Assembly: GCF_000002425.4 (NCBI RefSeq)
Contig: NC_037264.1
Span: 7,146,475-7,210,474 of the forward strand
Length of the DNA stretch: 64,000 bases
Source of the DNA: Physcomitrium patens
Taxonomy: Eukaryota > Streptophyta > Bryopsida > Funariales > Funariaceae
Direction: 5' to 3'
The notes under the pieces were generated by a model. That model saw only the letters and a program-made list of their open reading frames with translations. It was not told the origin of the DNA and did not search any database. Numbering within the stretch: the first letter of the stretch is position 1; each line of letters begins with the position of its first letter. The position numbers were made by a program, and so were the translations under genes. Positions 35,818-49,676 of this stretch are shown here, one piece after another.

Positions 35818-37625
35818 CACTGCGGCACTCAGGGTTGAGCTCAGTTGCGATTAAAATAAGAAAAGTGGTGATAAGTTATTAAGTTGAAGGATACATGAGA
35901 AAAGTGAGGGTAGATTTGCAATTATTAAGGATACATGGGCATTTTTGATATTTGAACATATTTTAGGGATGATATTTTCTCAAAAAATAATTATCATGTT
36001 TGTATAAAATATTTATTATAAGTATTATAAGTATTATAAATACTTGTGCATTCGTATTATTGTATATTATAAGTAAACTTGAAATGTACTTACATTTCTA
36101 TTCAAAACAATATGTTAGAAATTTACATAATTATTATTTTATATAATTTATATAATTATTTATTTCATTATTTGAAGTCAAACCACAGTTTTTGTAATAA
36201 TATCTAATCTTACACGTCTATTTTTAAAAACTTTAAAAGTATAATGCCATAAATTATATATTTTAAAGAAGAATATGTTTGTACAAATACAACACTTAAT
36301 AAAGGAGAAAAAATAAAAACATAGAATATGAAAATATTATTCCAATTAAATAGATTAAAATATTTAAATATTTTGGTATTTAATAACCATTCTCAAAAGA
36401 AAATAAATTTTTTCTAATTACATTATTTTTTATCCCTTTATTATAATCTTATTGCTGTATATTATAAAAATTAGTTGTACTTAAATCAAAGAAATTGCAT
36501 GTAAATAATCTGTAGTAGTAAAACATTACAATTCAAAAGCTCATAATTTTTCTTATTTATTTTTTAAAAAAAACTTTATATCAAAATACAAACTTAAATT
36601 TTTTAAATGCAATTTAAATGTTGAGGTTGGTATTTTCTAATTTTTTATTTTGAAAAAACATTCACGTCTTATTTATAATAGGAGACACAACGAGCAAGCA
36701 TGTAATAATAACTTACAAACTGATGCATACAAATCAATCATGAATATAATTTATAATTTTAATATTTATTTGACAAATCTAAAATTAAAATCACAAAACT
36801 TAGAAATATTACTAATGTTTTGATTTTCCAAGAAAAATTAATTGAAAAAAATATTAGACTGTATTAAAATTAAAGAAGTAATTCTTTTTACCAAAATACA
36901 ATTCATGAAAAATCATTGCAATATGTTAAAAATAAAAAATCACTCAATAGCAGTTGCTCAATAACATATGGGAACTAGTAGATATCTATAAAGTAATTAT
37001 CTAGTTGTTTTATAACAAATAGTCCTCAACTATACTGATATAAAATAAATATTTTTCTTATAATAAAAATATGGTTTTATTTTTAAAAAATTTAAATAAT
37101 AATAAAATAAAACCTATTAAAGAATATAAAGGAATTTCTAATCTACTATTTAAGATATTTATTATTTTTTGATAAATTATTATTTTTGAAGTAACTATGA
37201 AATTATGACATAAGATTTTTAAAATAATATTAGATAATATTCTAAACTATATTTATAAATGCAAAAATCTTGATGGAATTTTCTAATTTTTTAAAATCAT
37301 ATATATATATTTTTTATTTATTAATTTATTTTAAAATACATATTTGAGATTTTTGTAAAATATCTTTAATTTAATTTTAGATCATTTGGTATTAAAATTT
37401 TAAAAAATTTTAAGCATATAATCTTGTTTCATAATTATAACAAGTTAATTTATTTTAATTATTTTGGATGTCTTTCATAAATCTTTTGCAACTATATCTA
37501 TGCCATTTTACAAATTTTAACTTTCAAATTTTATTCTATGTTTTAAAAGAGTGTTTTGAATTTCATGTTATCTTAGAAGATTATTGCATAATTTATCACA
37601 ATTCAATTTTTTCTAAAATTCACTG

Positions 37626-37665
<40 letters not shown>

Positions 37666-39475
37666 TTCTTGTTTATATTTCATGAGCATGGAAACAAAGA
37701 AAACAAATTACACGATTTTTTCGTAAACTTTCTTAAATATTTTTTTATTTTTTTAAGAGAATAAATTTTTCTTTTATGTCATTTTGCTGCAAATTTAACT
37801 TCTCCATTATAAATGCATATTTTTTCATGACATGCTTTAAGTTCTTATTCTGGTAGTAATGCACCAATTTTAAATTAAAATTTTCTATATATTCAAAAAA
37901 AAATAGCCTTAAAAATACATGTTTTAATTATCACTCTAAAAGAAAATAATTCATGAAAAATATATTCTTATTAAGTTTATTTTTAGAGGAAAAATAGAAT
38001 AAAATAAAATAAAATATCATTTTTTTAGCTCCATTCAAGAAATTTTTTAGTAATATACTGTTAATGATAAATTTTAAAATTTTTAATTTTTAATCTTAGA
38101 TTTTTTTATTTAAATGAATTACTCTTTTATTTAGCAAATGCAAGGTTCTAGAATATTCACATTTCACACTTATACTTTCAATATTATAACGTTCTTAGAA
38201 TTATCAATCTTATTTATAATTTCTATATTCAACATTAGATTGGGTTGTTTTCTTATCATTATTTATTCCTTATTAAACAAGTTGATCTTTATTTTTATAT
38301 GCTCTCCTTTTTTGTACCACAATCATTTTTATTTTTTACATTCATTTTTATGTTAACTATTTTGCTTAGATACAATATATGTTTTTTGATGTTAAGAAAA
38401 TACACTTTGATGAGATTGTAAATCTTCTTTATCCATATTTCTAAGTATAAAAGAAATTCGAATGTTATTGATTTGTACATATCATGGATTTCTTTTACAC
38501 ATCTTATGTTCCTATTGGTAAGGAATCTTTGATTTTATAAAGAGATATTATCAATATTTCTATCATCTTTAAATAAAATAAAAAATAAACATGATTATAA
38601 TAATCATACAAAATAATCAATGATATTAAAATATTATATTACATAAGCAAAAAATTCAAAAGACTATTTAATTGAATATTATCATTATTAAATTTACAAT
38701 CATTTATATTTAAAATGTTTATTTATATAATTCTAATATTTTTTAACAATAATATAATTAATTGTCATTTTATAAAAAACAGAATAAATATTTTTCAAAA
38801 AAACTTGTTAATAATAAAATAATGCTAAAAGGTTTGGCATCAGAACATGTATTGAATATACTTAATTTTATTTATTTATTTATTTATATTGCAATAAAAA
38901 TGTGTATTGTATTAAACACCAAATACCAAAGTTTTATTTAAATAGATTCAATAATAATTTGAATGTATTATATACATATAATCACCTAAAAAATTAAGTT
39001 GGTCTTCAATGAGGTGAGTGAAAAAATAAACAAAGTGTTTTATTTTAAAATTATAAAACTCAATCAAATTCTCTTATATGTATCAAAACTATTTCAAAAT
39101 AATCTGATTTTGTTGTTTTTACTTTCAACCTCATAATAAAATCAGGTATCAAATCTCAATCACCCTCCAAGAGTCTTTTGCTACAATGCATTCAACATAT
39201 TGCAGTTTTGCAATCATACAATGACATGACAAAAGAGGATGTATCTCTTGGAGCATAAAAATATTATATATCTACTTTGTATTAAAAAAATGGTGTCTGT
39301 CTGTCCAGTAAAATCAGTGATTGGCTGTGGTTAATAAATGTTTGTTAATTATATGTGCATTAGTTGTAGCAAGTTCTCTGTGTGCTTTTCCCATATCACA
39401 ATGCAATGCAATACTAATTTTACTAATCTATCTTTATTGTAATCTCTTTCAAGGCATTAACACAAAACTCAAGTT

Positions 39476-39515
<40 letters not shown>

Positions 39516-40318
39516 TATTTATTTTTGTATTTTCATTCATGAATTCTGCTTTCCAAAATATTGAATATTCATCTCTGATATTTATTTTGAATATGTCCTA
39601 ATTTTTTATACAATATACTAAAAACGAATTTCATAAAATTTCATAAAATATAGGATCTTTCAGATCACTTTGTAATTATGGTTTGAAATACAATATTATG
39701 TAATATTATTTTGCATATGGTGTTTGTAAAAAGAAAGAAAAAAGGCAAAATATTTTATGACATTATATTACAAATTGTTGGTCAAAGATGTAGTTGATTT
39801 CCACTCATCTTTGTAAAAAATTTGCAGTGGAAAATGCTCTAAATTTTTTTCCCATATTCAAATTTTTATACCTCAAATGATGGAATTTCTTTTTAACATG
39901 AAAGGAATCAAAGTATCCCTCGCAACTTTGAAACATGAATGAACTTAGCACATATTATTCTAAATATTATATATGTATATACACACATATAATTTTAATA
40001 TTTAAAATTTTAATATTCTAATTATACTTTCTTGAACCACATGCATAGTGGATGTCTTTGTTTTCTAAAAATAGAAATTCTACAACCAATATTATGCATT
40101 GTGAAATGCTTTGGTAGGAGCACGTATTTGGTAATACAATATTGTTGTTTGATATGTAATTTGTTTGAGAAAACAATCCACAATAGTTAAAAGCAAAAAT
40201 TCTTTGTTAGCTAAATGAAGAACTACAATTTTTCAATTCACAACAAATATTGTATATTAAGAAATGATTCAATAGCTAAATGATTTTGAAAATTATTTAG
40301 CTTGTTAAATGGATTTTT

Positions 40319-40365
<47 letters not shown>

Positions 40366-40620
40366 TACATGTACAAATCTAGGATTAAAAAATTAATTGC
40401 TTATAATAATTTTGTCATTTCAAATATATCTAAATACTTGCATTATACTAATGTAATTGGCTCTATCTATATTATAGCTCCAATTGCCTTATCTAAAGCT
40501 TGAATACTATAATTATGAAAATGAAAATATTAAATTCAAGAAGTTGTTGCATTATCATTAAGAACCAATATTCTCATAAAACCTACAAAAGATATAAAAT
40601 TAAATAAATTGTAAGATTTA
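35818..40620. other. AT-rich intergenic DNA
   Basis: Nearly 5 kb of very AT-rich DNA with TA arrays at 37627-37661, 39484-39509 and 40324-40352, the last passing into a short CA run. Open frames such as 37468-37764 are translations of low-complexity DNA. Nothing else recognised. Confidence 0.65.
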
Positions 40621-40966
40621 TACACTTGAAATCGGGCAGCTCTATTGTATGATGTATGAGCATGTGCAGCTACTTCTGCACGTGTATGTTCGGTGTATAT
40701 GAGAACCAACAATGCAGCAGACCGCGGTGGATATGTTCAGAATGTTGATAGAACTAGTTGAAAAATGAGAGGCTGTTTTATAGTGGAAAAGATCCACATT
40801 TCCTGGTTTCTAATTTCGTCCAGCATATATCCACCCTTCCGTTGCTGAGGACGGTGTTTCAAAATTTCAAAATTTCCTGACCGAAACTCCGCAAGTTGTT
40901 GGGAACAGAGAAGATGTTTCTTGTGCCTGCATGATATTGGAATGAGCGTAGAATCTATCTATCAAT

Positions 40967-41646
40967 TCATGGTGGGCACTCTGGTGCAACCTTTGCAGTT
41001 TCTCTGAATTCCTCTTCAGGGTAGACTGAGTCAAAAGACAATGTCTTCGGAAGTGAATCGACTTTATCCGCGTCTCCAACTATTCCGGTGTCGTTACCTA
41101 TGTAGGATTTGCGTTCGATTAGCGTGGAGTGATTGCGTCCTAGCTACATTTATATTGCAATTATCTTTGCTTCAATGTGGAACTGATGCATAGAATCATG
41201 GTACTTCTCGAAACAAGAATTGTCTGATTGCAACCTGCTTCCAGTTGAGTCTGTCAATGAAGATCCTTACTCGCATCAATATCGACATTGTGGATTTCCA
41301 GGACATATAAAACCCAAATCCAGAGCACCGATGTGGCGTCGTCATCGGTGGAGTGGTATATATAATTTTTTGGTGAGAGCATGGTCTCTTAGGATGTAGG
41401 CGTGTGCGAGATCTTTCGGTGTCCGAGTCAGCTTCGCTACAAGAGTTGTGTTTTGTGGAGGGTCTGCGAGGCATTGAAGGTTCTATTCAACACTCGACAC
41501 AATCTCAATCTCAGACGTGGGCTAAGTATTGGAGGCAGCTCCTTTAGAGGGGTTGTGCGGTGTGCTGTGGAAGTAGAAATGAATTGCGTTGATAATCATA
41601 CGCACTCATGACGTTCGGCTGCAGAGGGCCCTTTGATGCCCGCCAT
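40967..41646 (-). CDS. Possible small gene, product unknown, model incomplete
   Basis: This lies in a GC-balanced island (40620-41690) inside AT-rich DNA. A candidate terminal exon (41143 down to 40967) follows an acceptor AATGTAG and encodes 58 residues, including GNDTGIVGDADKVDSLPKTL and YPEEEFRETAKVAPECPP, then a stop. The texture is protein-like and acidic. A candidate first exon (41646 to 41602) reads MAGIKGPSAAERHEC before a donor GTATGA. Both end in phase 0, but direct joining would need a 458-bp intron and there may be middle exons. I do not recognise the product. It may also be a non-coding promoter region. Confidence 0.3.
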
Positions 41647-41689
41647 CGCTGGACGGCTCCGAGGCATCATTTTTAAATCCATTTCTTCA

Positions 41690-43008
41690 AGTAAACAAAT
41701 ATTTGCTTCTTTAATACCTCTACATCAAAGATCTCTATACACATAAATAATATTACTTTTTTAAATCGACATTTAATTTTCTACCTTTAATCACTTCATT
41801 CCAAAACCTACAATTTAAAGCTTAATAATCACTTAGGAAATTGATTAATTCATCTCCCTTCAACTTCATTTTTTGTATAAATTACATAGTTTTTGAAATA
41901 TCTTTGGAATGATTTAATATACTACATGTTTTTGAACATATAGACAAGAAATTACTACTTTAATTCTATTGTAGTAAAGTGTTCTAATGTAAATTACAAT
42001 CATCCATATTAAGTAAAAATACTTTTTCATATTACCCATAGCATTTATATTAAGCCACAACAAAGTTTTTTATGCCCAACCTATATATATATATATATAT
42101 ATATGCAAAATTCTAATCAAGTAATAATCCAAACAAATAAAAACTTGGAAAAATACTCAACCAAAGCTAAGTACAACAACTGCCTAACAACTCAACAAAG
42201 CATGCAACCTTACAAGTACATTCCTAAATGCTAATCCTTCTTGATACATGCACTTAGGTCAAACAATTGTTGATTCAAACTGTCCATGTGAACTTGTTGT
42301 CATCTTAAACTACACATGAGAATACTAACAGTCATGAGAATATGAACAACAAATACTTGTACTCACACTGCAATCCATCTAATCCACTACACCTTCACAG
42401 ACCACTCTTTGATCTGAGTGAGTTTAGATAACTAGCTACTTTCTAGAGAAATATTGGGATAACAATAATTTCTATTAACTATTTTTGCTACTTGCACCAA
42501 AGAGAGCAATGACACATCATGTACATAAGCATGGAAACAAGAAGACAAAAGATGATCTCGCCAAAGGAATGTACTCACACAGAGATAAATACCAATTGTA
42601 TCCTTGATATCACAATCCACAAATAGGACTTAATTCTAGGTGTTTGAAAACTACAGATTGGATGTTGCACCCTGCTGCAGAGTTTGGAGAGTACTTTCCC
42701 ATCAAAGCAGAATGTTTGTGCTTTTGATTTGGTAATCCTCAAGCATTTCCATAAAACAAACACTTTTTGATAAATGCATAGTGTATTTCATTCTCATTTC
42801 TGTACTATTGCCTTTTCATGTAATTTTGTGTTTGTGTTTATGTGTGTGTTTGAAAAAATGATGATAATAATAATAATAATAATAAAATCATTGAATAAAA
42901 TTGCTAGCTTTTTGATAGAAACTTATTTTTGTTGCATGCTCCACAATGTAAGCAACAATGTACTTAAAATGATATCCAAGGTTGTGAAATAATGGATTTA
43001 GTTCAAAA
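41690..43008. other. Intergenic, no gene recognised
   Basis: AT-rich to about 42150, then more balanced, probably reaching the 3' flank of the minus-strand coiled-coil gene. A TA array lies at 42082-42104 and a (TAA)n tract at about 42863-42886. Confidence 0.55.
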
Positions 43009-43014
43009 TTTATT
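43009..43014 (-). promoter_or_regulatory. Candidate polyadenylation signal AATAAA (minus strand)
   Basis: AATAAA on the minus strand lies about 205 bases after the stop codon of the coiled-coil gene. Confidence 0.35.
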
Positions 43015-43218
43015 GCATTGTAAATACCTACAATGGTCAAAAGGACAAGTTTTTTTTCTCGTTACAATGAATAAAAACATTTTTTAAAACTTTAAAATAT
43101 CAAAGCAATAGGGATCTTGTTTTTAATTTTGTGCCATTTCAGCTCCTTGCCTTGGAGCAAAATTTCCTCACATACACTAACATCATCAAGTTAACAAAAG
43201 GCCTAGTGCAACACATAC

Positions 43219-46200
43219 CTACTCAAATTGCTCACACAAGGCTTCTAAAGAACATGGGGGATCTGTAATCCTATCATTGTTGAAAAGTTGAGCTTCAACT
43301 GGTACAAAAACTACCTCAGGTTGGTGTGATTCTTGATACAATTCAGCAGTACACCAATCTGTACAACAGTAGCCACCAACAATGAGTAAAAGGACATTGA
43401 AAAAATAAGAGCATATTTCACTACAATTGAATACTTGTGTGTTGATAGATTTACAATTTGTTTAAGAGAGCTATTTTCCTATTTAATATTGGTCAAGAGC
43501 AAACAATTCCCATGCAGGAACCAATCAAAGATGAACATTTGAAATTGGAGTTCACCCATTTGCCATTTTGCACAGGTTCAAAATTTTTGAGTGTGTCCAG
43601 CCTCAAGGGGGGGGGAGGGGGGGGGGGTGTGCAAACTTCCAAAAATAAGCAAAAAATTGACCCTGATGCCAAGTGTGGGGTGTACACTCACCACCCTTCT
43701 CAACTTAGAGAATCAATCCCACAACCCCTACTCCTACAACCCCTCACTTGTTACCCTACTCAGACTTCATTGTTTTGAGTTGTGTCATTGTTCTAATATT
43801 TTTATAGAAATTTTAGGCTGTCCACCTATTGCTTTTGAGACAATGGGCAGGGCAAATCAAAATTTCATGGGACTATGTTCATCCCTTGGTCCCAGTCTCA
43901 AGGTTGTTTTGCCAAACCAATTTAATATTATGCATCAAAACAATCAAATTAATTTGAAAATAATATACCATCACAGCTGGGGTCCTCAATGGTATCTTGG
44001 AATGTTTGAATAATTTCTTCTTGATTTTTCAGACAAATTTCCTGTGGGTAGAGACAAACTCAGTTTACAATCAAGATGATGTATATTCAATAACATACTT
44101 CTTTCTTTCTTATAATTTTTATTTTTAGTTCTACCAAAGATGATATGTGAAACATAATGTAAGAGTGTACATATAAATGAAGAATTGACCTGTATGTGGC
44201 ACTGGCTCTTCAACTCATGGAAAGAAGCTGCAAGCTTGTGGCAACGAGCATGATGATCCAATTGCAATGGTCCTCCTGGCTTGGGAAATGGTGGTCCATT
44301 TGCCTACATTTTCCACAATGTATTAATAATCAAATGGGGTAGTATAGTTCAGACATGATCAAATGAAATCACAAGCCAAAGTACGTTTCTTTTTGTATTG
44401 GCAAACCATGATTCCACATTGTCTCCAAGACATTGCAAGTTATTCCTTGTGGACATTATAATCTACAACAATTTGATAATGGTATGCAACTTGAATAAGA
44501 TTACCTGTTTTGCTGCAGCAAGTTCAATTGTGAGAGCTTGAATTAATGTATCATCATTGATGCTTTTAGTCAATAGTATTTGTAATTTTGATTTGGCTGA
44601 TGTTAACTGTTCAAGTGTACTCAGCATACACATGAGTAGAATTGCAAAAACTGTTGAACTTAATAGTGTTTCACTTTACTTGTTTATGAGGTTCAAAATT
44701 AAAAACTTAAGAATCTTAATTTTTTTTTACATGGAAACTGAATGTGGTTGATTGTCAGACAAAAAATATCAAGATTTCATAATACCTCTTTTTCTAAGAT
44801 ATTTCGCCTTGCTATTACTCCATCTAGTCTTTTCTTTTGCATTCCCCAAGAAGCTCTAAGGGTCTATTAGTAAACAAAATATTGGCATTGTAAGGCTGAT
44901 TCACCAATTTCAAAAGTGACATTTGTGAACTTAGCAGTTATAAGATAATATACAAGACAGAAAAATTCTCAGTCAGATGGCTATACCAGAAAATCATGGA
45001 TCAACTTGTCATACTGGAGGCGCCTTTCTACATCCAAACGTTCTAATTCATTCCTATGTAGAATTTCAACAGTGTGGTGCTCATCATTTTTAATTGTTGT
45101 ATATCCTTCAAGGGGAGCAGGCTGCAGTATTTTCACCTGAGCCTTTAGCTCTTCAACCTTGCCCTATACCATCACATGAACATTTTGAGTACAATTAAAT
45201 TTTCTGACCAAATACACTGATGATCACAAATGATAATAATAATAATGTCATAATCATGATACATTGTAACAAACTTGGTAACAATCTAAAATCTGATTTC
45301 AACTCTAAAACCATGGACAGTATCAAAATAATATGAATAAAATTCAAATATGAATGTATATGTTTGTGTATAATCTTCAAATCAGTTGTTTAAATAATCA
45401 TATTTAAGAAACAAAAAACACACCTTCAGTTTAGAAATGAGTTCACTTCTTCCTACCCAACCAGTGCCTTCTTCTACAACCTTCACAAATGTATACAATT
45501 TGGGATAAATATAACTATAGTTATTGTTTACATCAATAACCTTTTAATGTAAAATATCAAGGAATATATGTAAATGAATGCTCTATCACTGAGAATAAAT
45601 AAATAAATATATATATATATATATATATATGTTTGTTACCAGTGTGTACAAAAGAATGATGATATATGTAAATTATTATTAGCTTAAATTTTTTTAAGAA
45701 ATGAATACCATAAAATAAGTTAAAATATTGTTGGAAATTTTTATCTTGCAAGCTAGAGAAGAAGTTAGTTTTCAAGATTTCGTCACAAAGACTCGTGAAC
45801 TTGAAATAAACCTTAAAAATCAAACATTTGTTAAACATTACTTTTAAAGTTTATATTTAATAAGTTTCACTTTGTTGTACCTGGGAACATCACACTAATA
45901 GTTATCAAATTTGGATAATATTACCCCTTAAAAAAAATGTTATCCTAAATCAAATAAGACCGGTTAATGGTAGTAAAATATGGACAACTACTTCTACAAC
46001 TAATTGGACACAAGCTAGTTCAAGGTGTTTCTTTTGCATTTATGTCATATCTTTGAACAATACAACTAAGTTGTTTTCTCATTTATTACTCCAAAGATTT
46101 TTTAGATGTGAATCTCGGTAGATTTCAAAGTCACAAAGATTAATACTTAAAAGAGAAATGTCTTGCCCACATGGTTTTAAATACTTAGTTAAAAATTGCA

Positions 46201-47773
46201 AACTTCAAAGAATAGGCATACCCAGCTCCGTGCTTGCAGAAGACAGACACATGGACAAATGTGAAAGTGATTTAATGAGGTGGGTTTTTTTCTTGGAGAT
46301 TTGTTTTACCCACCTTTGAATTCTTGCTCTTCACTCCAATGATGAGAAAGGAATAGAATATGCACCTTTGCTAGAGGGATATGCTCTCCAACTTCCCGTT
46401 GAAGGACGTGATGCAACCTCTGAACCTGCTTTTCTAGAATGGACTCGTTTGCTTGTATAATTTCAAGTTTATGTTTCACCTGATCCTCCCACCATGCACC
46501 TTCCCTTCATTTACATCGAAATTTTCAAAATCTTTTTACATCTAGCTCTCTCGATCAGGTCTGGCTGAGCATGCTGGTCTGGCTGAAGTTTCTGGCAACC
46601 ATATACAAAATAGCTGTTGATTGTTGGACTATCTTCACAACTCTTGAACACGGGATTTATTCGTAGTTCGTGAAGAAATTAACAGTAATTCCCTACATAT
46701 GCACAAGTAGATCAACATGTGGCATACCTGCCAGGTTTCTACAACATACATGTGTCATCTCACCCTGTGAAACTTGTCCTCCCAGTCGTCTGTGCTTTCT
46801 TTAATAGAACTTTCGGGGGGCTTTGCACTCTGCATGTTGAGCATCTGGACACCACAAGCAATCATATCACTCAGGAAGCGTGTGATGTTCTTATGAACTT
46901 TGCAATTGAACCGCACGCTGTATACTCTGCGTGTGATTGAGAGGTTACGGCCGAGCATGTGTAGGATGCGCATAGAGAATTCAAACCTCTTGTTGCATGA
47001 CCGCCACGGCCCTCCGTGTATTATTATTTCGAGTTCTTTCCCTTTCCAATTGCAAGTTCAGCAGTCGATTCTGTCAAGCCATACAACCGACTCAAATTTC
47101 AGCTGCTCCAAATACCTGGTTATGTTTTCAAACCTTCCCCTGTGAAATAAATAGGGCTTTTCGCTTGCTACTCGGTCACAAAGTCTTTGATAAACGAATT
47201 GAACAGCACCTGTTAAGAGTTTGATAGACAAACATCCTAGCAAACTTTACAAAATCAAGGTGTATATACACGTCGTTCGGTTGTCGAGTAAGAATCTTTG
47301 ATACAAATCAAGATGTTGGGATCTAAACCTTCTTAAACAACTCGAGAATCTTTACTTCACGAAGATCTCCTTCTCCGCTTCCGATAATGGCCAACACCTC
47401 CCTGCGTGTAATTCATTATGAGTTTCACTATTCAAGACTGCACCACATCAATATGTGGACAACCAATGGACAAATGACGAAGAACATGACATCCTGTGGC
47501 ATGTACTCAGGTCCATATTTCTATTCCAACAATCATGAATGAACAGTACCTTAATTTTGAAATCTCCTCGGCTTGTTCTTTACATTTTTTCTCTACGTTC
47601 GTAAGCTCCTGCTGGCAAAGAAAACAGAGATTACTCGGATTTAATTCCACCCAAGTACCAGAATTGTTTGAGGTATCAACGGAGGATTGGATAATAGCCT
47701 CCCTATGATGTGGATCGATAAACACGTAAGTCACCTTAATTGAATTTAGAGCGAGACATGCAGCCTCCGACAA
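43219..47773 (-). CDS. Coiled-coil protein of unknown function, 14 exons resolved, 5' end open
   Basis: On the minus strand the exons are 47773-47735, 47611-47550, 47401-47329, 47209-47172, 47139-47116, 46926-46764, 46479-46366, 45480-45424, 45163-44987, 44863-44786, 44606-44505, 44303-44190, 44041-43969 and 43358-43219. All splice sites are GT-AG and all phases agree, giving 417 residues to the stop at 43221-43219. Several parts are heptad-like (NVEKKCKEQAEEISKLRE, ANESILEKQVQRLHHVLQ, ELERLDVERRLQYDKLIH, LTIELAAAKQ), separated by a Pro/Gly-rich spacer (ANGPPFPKPGG) and an acidic tail ending SLEALCEQFE. No signal peptide or membrane segment was seen. The domain make-up suggests a structural or scaffold protein, perhaps cytoskeletal or centriolar; this is inference only. 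I do not recognise the family. The upstream part is discussed with 48545-48652. Confidence 0.72.
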
Positions 47774-48544
47774 CTACTGCATCACCTTTTGATGGTTGTT
47801 TTGTCGAAGACGGCCATAATGAGACAAATTGTTTGGAAAAACGACAATTCTCAAAATATCGTTGACTGAGGCACACTCTCATGTTAACTCATCTCCTTTA
47901 TTCGTCGTATTGAACTTCAAGCAACAGAGGCAAAAACTCAAAAACACAATTTCGAACCACCAAGTGTATCGCTGATGTCAAGGATTGAAGGATAGACATC
48001 ATCGTTCGTTCCTGATCGATGTCATAATATCTGTAGAGTCTACCCCCAAGAGGATTTACTCAAAATTGACTGGAATCTGGAAGCTAAGAACTCACCGACC
48101 GGAAGATGTGAACGGCATAGAACCGAGTACACCGCAATACCCATGGTTACTTAGAATTTGGCAGCAAGACACCCTCATCGGTACAAAAGCAAAGAGCATC
48201 TCTCCATGGAGTAAGTTGAGCTAGTATTATATGTATTTGGAATCATGCATTTAACACAGAATACACTACCCGAAGCCAAGAAACCACCGGATCAACACAG
48301 TGACACGATCAGGCACTTGCCACGAGTAGCTCTCCTATGCATGTTCCCGAAATTTACATGCAAAGTATGTAGAAGCTGGGCAGGGATGAATAACCTCCGG
48401 TGCAGACATGGTAAGCCTTTCAACGTACAGGGTTGATTAAAGTCACTGAGCTTCAAGCGGAGTCCCGATGTTTTCTAATCACACGGTAATTCGACTGAAG
48501 ATGAAGATTGTCACTCTTCAACTCTACTCACAAACACACACGAC

Positions 48545-48652
48545 CTTGTAGTTGTTCATGACTCGGGAATCAGACAGACTGCGAGAAACCTCCTCGGATT
48601 TCAGAGCTTCATCGCCAATGCAAGTAGAGCTGCAGGACGAGATTGAGTTCAT
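48545..48652 (-). CDS. Candidate first coding exon of the coiled-coil gene
   Basis: ATG at 48652 opens 36 codons (MNSISSCSSTCIGDEALKSE then EVSRSLSDSRVMNNYK) to a donor CAAG|GTCGTG in phase 0. The Ser-rich start is of the kind found at disordered N termini. The phase matches the first resolved downstream exon (47773), but the 770 bases between contain other possible exons (for example one ending TCCGGTCG|GTGAGT at about 48095) that I could not place in frame. An in-frame ATG further upstream (48823) would add 57 residues. Confidence 0.45.
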
Positions 48653-48879
48653 CGCCAGCGCTGCACACTTTTCAAATTTCAATACGAATTCGCGGGAAAA
48701 AGTGCCGCCGTGAAGCGATGCGGCAAACCGTGATGACGCGAAAATGATCGAGAGCACGGAGGAGGAGGAGCGAAGTGGCACTACTCGGATTTGAAACGAG
48801 GCGGGCATATGCGTTTTGAACATTCGGCTGAAGCCCCGTGCTGACTAGGATGGCTGCCACGGTGGCACCTACTGCTGGA

Positions 48880-48949
48880 TGAGTCAGCCGACGGTTGGAT
48901 CCCATTTCAACTGAATTCGGTTCACAATGAACGGGCGGGTGCTGACTCA
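48880..48949. promoter_or_regulatory. Two TGAGTCA-type motifs upstream of the coiled-coil gene
   Basis: TGAGTCA at 48880-48886 and TGACTCA at 48943-48949 form an inverted pair 56 bases apart, about 230-300 bases upstream of the ATG at 48652. TGAGTCA is the GCN4-like binding core of bZIP factors in plants. Function is inferred from the motif alone. Confidence 0.35.
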
Positions 48950-48969
48950 GCCGAGTGCCTTCCATTTTA

Positions 48970-49641
48970 TTTTTTCTTCATACGAATTATGGGCTGATTT
49001 TCTAAGTGTGAAGCCAACTAAGTGAGACTTTTTAACTACAACCAATTAATAGATTTTAACATTCTGACCCTCTTATCTTCTTTTCAAAGTGCAAAGAGGC
49101 CCAAAATATATTCTTTTAAAACAAATGTCAAGTAAAAGGGATTTTATATTTATACTTTACATTAGTTTTTTCTTCTATCACATTAGGATTAAAAAATTGC
49201 ATAACAATCAATATAGCATGCTCTATTGTAGAATGTATCAAAATAAAAATAAAAATAAATCTTAGATGGTTACAAAAAATTATGTATGTGTGTGTGTGTA
49301 TATATATATATATATGATAACTTTGTTTCATGGGAGATGATTTGTCTTTAATTTCTCATTTCCTTTAAAAACTATACAAAAAAAGTATAAGAAGGTTCTG
49401 CACATGCAGAAAAGAAGTGTGATGATAATAATTGTGGTTTTGGCATTTCTATAGTAAAATAATAATAAAGAAATAGAAGTGATAGTAGATAGTGGAGGTG
49501 AAACAAACTAAATAATTCAAATGATTCCAATGGACAAAAATAACATAGAAAAATAATAAAATAGAATAAAATATTATTTTCAATTTTATAAAACATATTA
49601 AACTTTAAATTTATACACATAAAAAAATAAATTTAAAATTT

Positions 49642-49676
<35 letters not shown>

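Noticed and set aside
43591-44013. Plus-strand open frame of 140 codons over the G-rich run
   Set aside because: It is antisense to intron 13 and exon 13 of the coiled-coil gene and contains low-complexity Gly; no supporting features.
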